This document shows positions 14,788 to 18,023 of a stretch of DNA of 18,023 nucleotides, one piece after another (the first letter of the stretch is position 1; every line of letters begins with the position of its first letter). The notes beneath the pieces were generated by a model. The model searched no databases. It was not told the origin of the DNA and was given only the letters and a program-made list of their open reading frames with translations. Both the position numbers and the translations under genes were made by a program. The stretch spans positions 1-18,023 of the forward strand of contig JAIVHN010000024.1 of NCBI GenBank assembly GCA_020201015.1, given 5' to 3'. This stretch comes from Spirochaeta sp. (GTDB lineage: Bacteria; Spirochaetota; Spirochaetia; DSM-27196; SLAA01).

Positions 14788-15459
14788 ATGGCACTTGATG
14801 TAGAATTTCTGGGGCATTCGGCATTTTTGCTCAAGGACGGCAAAAATACCCTTCTCATTGACCCCTTTCTCACTGGAAACCCAACCGCTTCGGTTGCGGC
14901 CAAAGACATGAGCTGTACCCATATTGCCTTAAGTCATGGGCATAGCGATCATATTGGCGACACCGTAGATATAGCTCGCCGCTGTGAGGCAGTTGTCGTA
15001 GCGCCGTTTGAGACGGCAAACTTTCTTGGTGAACAGGGCGTCGAGCACCTTGAACCGGGCAATCCGGGTGGACGGGTTCAGACCAGCTTTGGTTCGGTTG
15101 TGTTTGTCCAGGCCTTTCATTCCAGCGCGTATAAAGGTCGATATATGGGGGCGGCTTGTGGACTCATTGTTTTTATGGGCGGGAAGTGTTTCTATCATTG
15201 CGGTGATACCGCGTTGTTTGGGGATATGCAGCTTATAGGTGAGCTCCACAAGCCTGATATTGCAGCAATTCCCATTGGGGATCGGTTTACTATGGACGCC
15301 GCCCAGGGCGCGCGCGCAGCCGAGCTCATAGGAGCTCCGATTGTCGTTCCTATTCACTACCGTACCTTTCCGTTGCTCGCACAAAGTGTGGCGGGTTTTG
15401 CACCGCAAGGCATTACGGTGCAGGAACTCATGCCCGGAGAGCACCTTCAGCTGGAGTAA
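14788..15459 (+). CDS. UPF0173 family metal-dependent hydrolase
   Basis: A 223-residue cytoplasmic protein with the metallo-beta-lactamase fold. Metal ligands are visible as SHGHSDH (His50, His52, Asp54, His55), a His at about 111, the HCGDT motif (His137, Asp140) and His190 near the end. The opening VEFLGHSAFLLKDG and LLIDPFLTGNP are diagnostic of the UPF0173/YtkL group. Length equals the usual 225-230 aa. Substrate is unknown; related proteins include RNA- and phosphodiester-cleaving and acyl-hydrolysing enzymes. GAGGAGG lies 5 nt before the ATG. It stands divergent from the ylbF pair, and the next gene on the same strand follows after 91 bp. Confidence 0.95.
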   Translation: MALDVEFLGHSAFLLKDGKNTLLIDPFLTGNPTASVAAKDMSCTHIALSHGHSDHIGDTVDIARRCEAVVVAPFETANFLGEQGVEHLEPGNPGGRVQTSFGSVVFVQAFHSSAYKGRYMGAACGLIVFMGGKCFYHCGDTALFGDMQLIGELHKPDIAAIPIGDRFTMDAAQGARAAELIGAPIVVPIHYRTFPLLAQSVAGFAPQGITVQELMPGEHLQLE

Positions 15460-15550
15460 CGGACGGTCGGTGAGAATCTAAGCGGCTCTGTGTGATACTC
15501 TTTGAGCGGTAGATAAAATGGGAATCGACAGAACTTGAAGGAGAAGCCTT

Positions 15551-16174
15551 ATGGCCGACGACAAGAAAAAGAGTGCGCAAGAAACACCAAAGCCAAAGGC
15601 AAAACCAAAAGCCGAATCAAAGGCAAAGGCCGAATCAAAGCCAAAGGCGAAACCAAAGGCCGAATCAAAGGCGAATCCAAAGTCGGAGGCTGAACCAAAG
15701 GCCGAATCCACCGCTCTGAGCACCCGCAGCCGACGGGATGAGCTCGTATCTGAAATCAATGCCCTGCTTCCGGAGTTGGAAGACTCTTCATTAGTGTTCC
15801 TCAAGCAACAGGCCGAGGTGCTGCTTGTTAAAGCGCGAAAAGCAAAAGCGCGCCAGGCGTTGCGGGAGTATCAGCAGCATGGGGGCCCGGTTGCCCAGGA
15901 CATTGGTGATGTGTATGTGGAGCAAAACGAACAGGGCTTTTTTCATATAGTGGCAAGAGGTGCGCGAGTGTTTTTTAACCGCGATGAGTTACGCGAGATC
16001 ACAGCAATTTGCTGGAAATCGGAGAATCGTCGTGCAGGAATGCGTGGAATGTATCGCTGGTTTGATAAGGAGCGCTCCGACTTTCTCAACGATACCAGCA
16101 TTCGTAGCCCGGCGGATCCGGTATTCGACAGGCTCTATGATGAGATTCGCTCAAAGTACAAGGTGAAACAGTAA
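15551..16174 (+). CDS. Protein of unknown function with Lys/Pro/Ala/Glu repeat tail
   Basis: A 207-residue protein in two parts. Residues 1-55 are a low-complexity basic tail built from short KPKAESKAK-like units, expected to be disordered and able to bind nucleic acid or acidic surfaces. Residues 56-207 look folded: a helical part (RDELVSEINALLPELEDSS, then KARKAKARQALREYQ) followed by an alpha/beta part (GFFHIVARGARVFFNRDELREI and RRAGMRGMYRWFDKERSDFLND). I do not recognise the folded domain. Histone H1-like and ribosome-associated proteins share such tails, but that is only a resemblance of composition. GAAGGAG (15537-15543) is 7 nt upstream of the ATG. No signal peptide or membrane segment is seen. 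Confidence 0.83.
   Translation: MADDKKKSAQETPKPKAKPKAESKAKAESKPKAKPKAESKANPKSEAEPKAESTALSTRSRRDELVSEINALLPELEDSSLVFLKQQAEVLLVKARKAKARQALREYQQHGGPVAQDIGDVYVEQNEQGFFHIVARGARVFFNRDELREITAICWKSENRRAGMRGMYRWFDKERSDFLNDTSIRSPADPVFDRLYDEIRSKYKVKQ
15588..15714 (+). repeat. Degenerate tandem repeat encoding the Lys/Pro/Ala tail
   Basis: Short units built on CCAAAGGC and GCCGAATCAAAG recur several times within the 5' end of the 15551 gene; GCCGAATC appears at least four times. Such a tract can expand or contract by slippage, and unit changes of three bases keep the frame. Confidence 0.7.
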
Positions 16175-16185
16175 CACTGGTTGCA

Positions 16186-16225
16186 CAAGCTTCGGTGTCA
16201 GCTTGAGAGTAGTGACCTGCTCTCA
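16186..16225. repeat. Two overlapping short hairpins in a convergent junction
   Basis: CAAGCT/AGCTTG (16186-16205, 8-nt loop) and TGAGAG/CTCTCA (16204-16225, 10-nt loop) lie between the 15551 gene and the aldo/keto reductase stop. They could act as a weak two-way stop. No T-run is present. Confidence 0.35.
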
Positions 16226-17041
16226 GGCTGGCATAGTGCGGGGATCTACTCCAATGCGTCCGTTGCACGCAAGCGCGTCGATAGCGGCAACTTCCTCGTC
16301 GCTCAGTTGAAAATCGAAAATTTCTGCGTTTTCCCGCATTCGGTCAGGATTTACGGTCTTTGGTATGGTTGCTACACCATGTTCAAGATCCCACCGCAAA
16401 ATAACTTGGGACGGTTTTTTGTTGTGATTTGTAGCAATTTTGCTTAAGACCGGATCATCAAGCCGTTTTGCACGCGCAAGTGGGCTGTATGCTTGCAGCT
16501 GAATGCCCATACCCATGCAGTAGTGCAGTAGCTCCTGGTCATACACAAAGGGATGAAACTCAACTTGATTCAGCATTGGGGTGAGTTCGCCCTCACGGAG
16601 TACGCGGGTGAGATGTGGAATGGCAAAATTGCTGACACCGATAGCCCGCGCCTTGCCGTCTCTGTAGAGCTTCTCAAGCGCAAACCAACTGTCACAGTAA
16701 AGCTCTTGCACCGGCCAGTGAATGAGGTAGAGATCAATTACTTCAAGCCCCAAGGCGTCTCGGCTCTTCTCAAAGGCTGAGAGTGCGCGCTCATAGCCTT
16801 GATCATCGTTCCAGAGTTTGGTGGTGACAAATATTTCCTCACGAGGAATGCCGGATGCCCGGATTGCACGACCTACCTCCACCTCATTCCCGTAGAAAGA
16901 GGCGGTATCGATGCACCTATAACCAATATCCAGAGCGGCCCTGATCACGTCCTCGGCGTTATCAGTGACCTTATAAACGCCAAGACCCAGCCACGGCAGC
17001 TTCACGCCATTAGTCAATTCGGTGGTCTCCGAGAAACCCAT
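16223..17041 (-). CDS. Aldo/keto reductase
   Basis: A 272-residue (beta/alpha)8 NADPH-dependent oxidoreductase acting on carbonyl compounds, closest in pattern to the AKR5-type 2,5-diketo-gluconate or methylglyoxal reductases. The catalytic tetrad is complete: Asp45 and Tyr50 in DTASFYGNE, Lys75 in TTKLW, and His108 in LIHWP. The family signatures GKARAIGVSNF and the C-terminal cofactor segment IPKTVNPDRMRENAEIFDF are present. GGAGG lies about 5 nt before the ATG. It is a single gene with its own promoter region containing an inverted repeat around the -35. The natural substrate cannot be told from the sequence. Confidence 0.95.
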   Translation of the reverse strand: MGFSETTELTNGVKLPWLGLGVYKVTDNAEDVIRAALDIGYRCIDTASFYGNEVEVGRAIRASGIPREEIFVTTKLWNDDQGYERALSAFEKSRDALGLEVIDLYLIHWPVQELYCDSWFALEKLYRDGKARAIGVSNFAIPHLTRVLREGELTPMLNQVEFHPFVYDQELLHYCMGMGIQLQAYSPLARAKRLDDPVLSKIATNHNKKPSQVILRWDLEHGVATIPKTVNPDRMRENAEIFDFQLSDEEVAAIDALACNGRIGVDPRTMPA

Positions 17042-17122
17042 ATTTCCTCCCGGCTCGTAGTGTGATGGTGTGACGCGCTACTCCACGCCACGCTGCACCG
17101 ATTGAAAGCGGCTTCAACTCAT

Positions 17123-17158
17123 AGCGTACTCTGAGTCTGCGTGGGCGTCAAACGCAGA
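17123..17158 (-). promoter_or_regulatory. Aldo/keto reductase promoter with inverted repeat over the -35
   Basis: On the - strand TTGACG (17151-17146) and TACGCT (17128-17123) are 17 bp apart. TCTGCGT (17136-17142) and ACGCAGA (17152-17158) form an inverted repeat that encloses the -35, a typical repressor position. An A/T run lies just upstream (17161-17168). Confidence 0.55.
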
Positions 17159-17169
17159 ACAAAAAAAAG

Positions 17170-17447
17170 GTGTCAACCCACATTTAGAGGGTCTCCCGTC
17201 TCGCCACATTTAAATTGTTGTGCTGGATGTAGCATCGATCATGTTCATCAAGCAACAGCTTTCTGCGCGTCCTTCAAGCCACTTATGATGCCTGCCCTCG
17301 ACTCGCACTTGTCTTTCGCGGTGCCATAATTCTTCAGCCATCAACCATCGCGGCTTCTTTGAGTTTCCGCCTGCCAGCTGTTACAAAGCCCATCTCACGT
17401 ATTCGTAGTAGTTCCTGCAAACTCATTGTTGCTCGGGTGACACTCAT
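17170..17447 (-). mobile_element. Decayed insertion sequence, ISNCY/IS1202-like transposase fragments plus one end
   Basis: Two short - strand fragments read like a DDE transposase. Fragment 1 (17447-17334) encodes MSLQELLRIREMGFVTAGRR, the start of the N-terminal helix-turn-helix region. Fragment 2 (17326-17210), in another frame, encodes VEGRHHKWLEGRAESCC followed by LMNMIDATS, the area around the first catalytic Asp. Large parts between and after them are gone. Beyond fragment 2 lies a putative IS end beginning near 17170 (GTGTCAACCC on the + strand), with CCACATTTA repeated at 17178-17186 and 17204-17212, as in elements with subterminal repeats. No matching opposite end is visible, so the element is dead. 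The family name rests on remembered motifs and is less certain than the transposase call. Confidence 0.7.
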
Positions 17448-17534
17448 CCCTTCCCATCATACAAAAAAGTGATATATTCATTATCATAACTAAAAACGTC
17501 ATCTCAATTGCCTTAACAGAGACCGAAGTTTTTC

Positions 17535-17563
17535 TTGTTCCATTCCTGAACACCGTCTATAAT
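17535..17563 (+). promoter_or_regulatory. Candidate promoter for the cytidylate kinase-like gene
   Basis: TTGTTC (17535-17540) and a perfect TATAAT (17558-17563) are separated by 17 bp. AGGGGGA (17572-17578) then precedes the ATG at 17586. The rest of 17448-17534 shows only A/T-rich sequence with no feature I can support. Confidence 0.6.
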
Positions 17564-17585
17564 AAAAGGTTAGGGGGATACGGTT

Positions 17586-18023
17586 ATGTCAGTAATAACG
17601 ATTACCGGGCAAGTGGGAGCTGGCGAACAGCTTGTTGCAAAAAAAGTTGCGGAGAGTCTTGGCTACAATCTTGTGGACAGGCCTATGATCGAGGAGTTGT
17701 TGACACAGTATGGCATTGTCGAACCCGAGAAACTTCTCGACATTCCCCCTCAACTTTTCGACGGCCTGTCAGCAGACAAGCTAACTGCGAGCGACCTGTT
17801 GAACAGTCTGTACCTGGTGTTCGCGAAAAGAGGCAATGTCGTCATTCTGAGTAGACGCGCCTTTATCAGTCTGGAACCGTTTCTTAATGTGTTTACGGTG
17901 TTCCTGAAAGCTGTGATGTCCGAGCGGATAAAGAGCATCATGACAGAGATGCATATGGACGCGAAGGATGCCGAGGCGTACATCGCGAGTGAGGAAGAGA
18001 GGCGCAGGGGCATCGTAAAAGCC
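17586..18023 (+). CDS. Cytidylate kinase-like family protein, 3' end outside the window
   Basis: The first 146 codons of a P-loop NMP kinase-like protein, open to the window edge. MSVITITGQVGAGEQLVAKK followed by VAESLGYNLVDRPMIEELL matches the start of the cytidylate kinase-like group (Cytidylate_kin2). In that group the loop is usually of the form SREYGSGG-x-x-I-A, not classical GKS/T. Here the position of the Walker A lysine is Glu14. A conserved VVILSRRAF segment (about residue 91) and a charged ERIKSIMTEM helix region follow. The substrate may not be CMP; several members have no known activity. A TATAAT promoter and AGGGGGA Shine-Dalgarno define the start. The lid and C-terminal region lie beyond position 18023. 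Confidence 0.85.
   Translation, partial: MSVITITGQVGAGEQLVAKKVAESLGYNLVDRPMIEELLTQYGIVEPEKLLDIPPQLFDGLSADKLTASDLLNSLYLVFAKRGNVVILSRRAFISLEPFLNVFTVFLKAVMSERIKSIMTEMHMDAKDAEAYIASEEERRRGIVKA

Noticed and set aside
15478..15804. - strand frame of Ala/Phe/Asp/Ser repeats opposite the Lys-rich tail
   Set aside because: It is the antisense of a repeat tract; the repeat pattern itself keeps the frame open.
17136..17168. Inverted repeat plus A-run as a terminator for the + strand
   Set aside because: A + strand terminator needs T after the stem, and on the - strand the T-run comes before the stem. It fits a promoter operator better.
1..18023. CRISPR arrays, tRNA or rRNA genes, prophage or toxin-antitoxin pairs
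   Set aside because: I scanned by eye for spaced direct repeats, tRNA-like CCA ends with cloverleaf arms and known phage or toxin motifs, and saw none I could support.

Overview
The window looks like a piece of a spirochaete chromosome (Spirochaetaceae-like), moderately GC-rich, with densely packed housekeeping and hypothetical genes on both strands. The lineage is inferred from three things seen together. The two PheRS genes are the archaeal/eukaryotic-type pair known from spirochaetes. The MraY has a GKPTGAG motif rather than the usual GKPTMGG. There is also a repeat-bearing lipoprotein next to a LysM protein. No rRNA, tRNA, CRISPR array or prophage is visible.

Left part, + strand (26-7098): pheS and pheT; a gene of unknown function (3476-4423); a possible 21-residue membrane microprotein; a three-helix PQ-loop/SemiSWEET-like protein overlapping a HemG-like flavodoxin gene by ATGA; mraY; and a TetR-family regulator. 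Middle, - strand (8543-7150): an ArsR-type regulator with a Cys-x-Cys motif, a thioredoxin-fold protein with a single active-site cysteine (CPQW), and a gamma-class carbonic anhydrase, probably one transcription unit or two coupled ones. Divergent from arsR is an Mrp/ApbC-type Fe-S carrier gene with the HCF101 domain order (DUF59, Mrp ATPase, DUF971). In this sequence it is broken by an internal deletion with a frameshift near 9118-9124.

Right part: a cell-envelope pair (acidic repeat lipoprotein plus LysM protein) ends in a strong intrinsic terminator at 11366-11405. The malic enzyme gene maeB (malic enzyme fused to a phosphotransacetylase-like domain) follows at once. On the - strand are two YlbF-family paralogues with cysteine-containing C-terminal tails. 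On the + strand come a UPF0173 metallo-beta-lactamase-fold hydrolase and a protein with a Lys/Pro/Ala/Glu repeat tail. An aldo/keto reductase lies on the - strand. The one long gene-free stretch (17042-17585) holds the reductase promoter with an inverted repeat, a decayed insertion sequence with two transposase fragments and one putative end, and a promoter for a cytidylate kinase-like gene that runs off the window.

I do not see a clear defence or other large undescribed system. The points most worth a second look are: the broken HCF101-like gene; the paired YlbF proteins with Cys tails; three genes that lack a Shine-Dalgarno and have a TANNNT -10 element placed for leaderless or near-leaderless transcripts; the ArsR/single-Cys thioredoxin/gamma-carbonic anhydrase unit with a tandem 14-bp repeat; and the microprotein/SemiSWEET-like/flavodoxin run.
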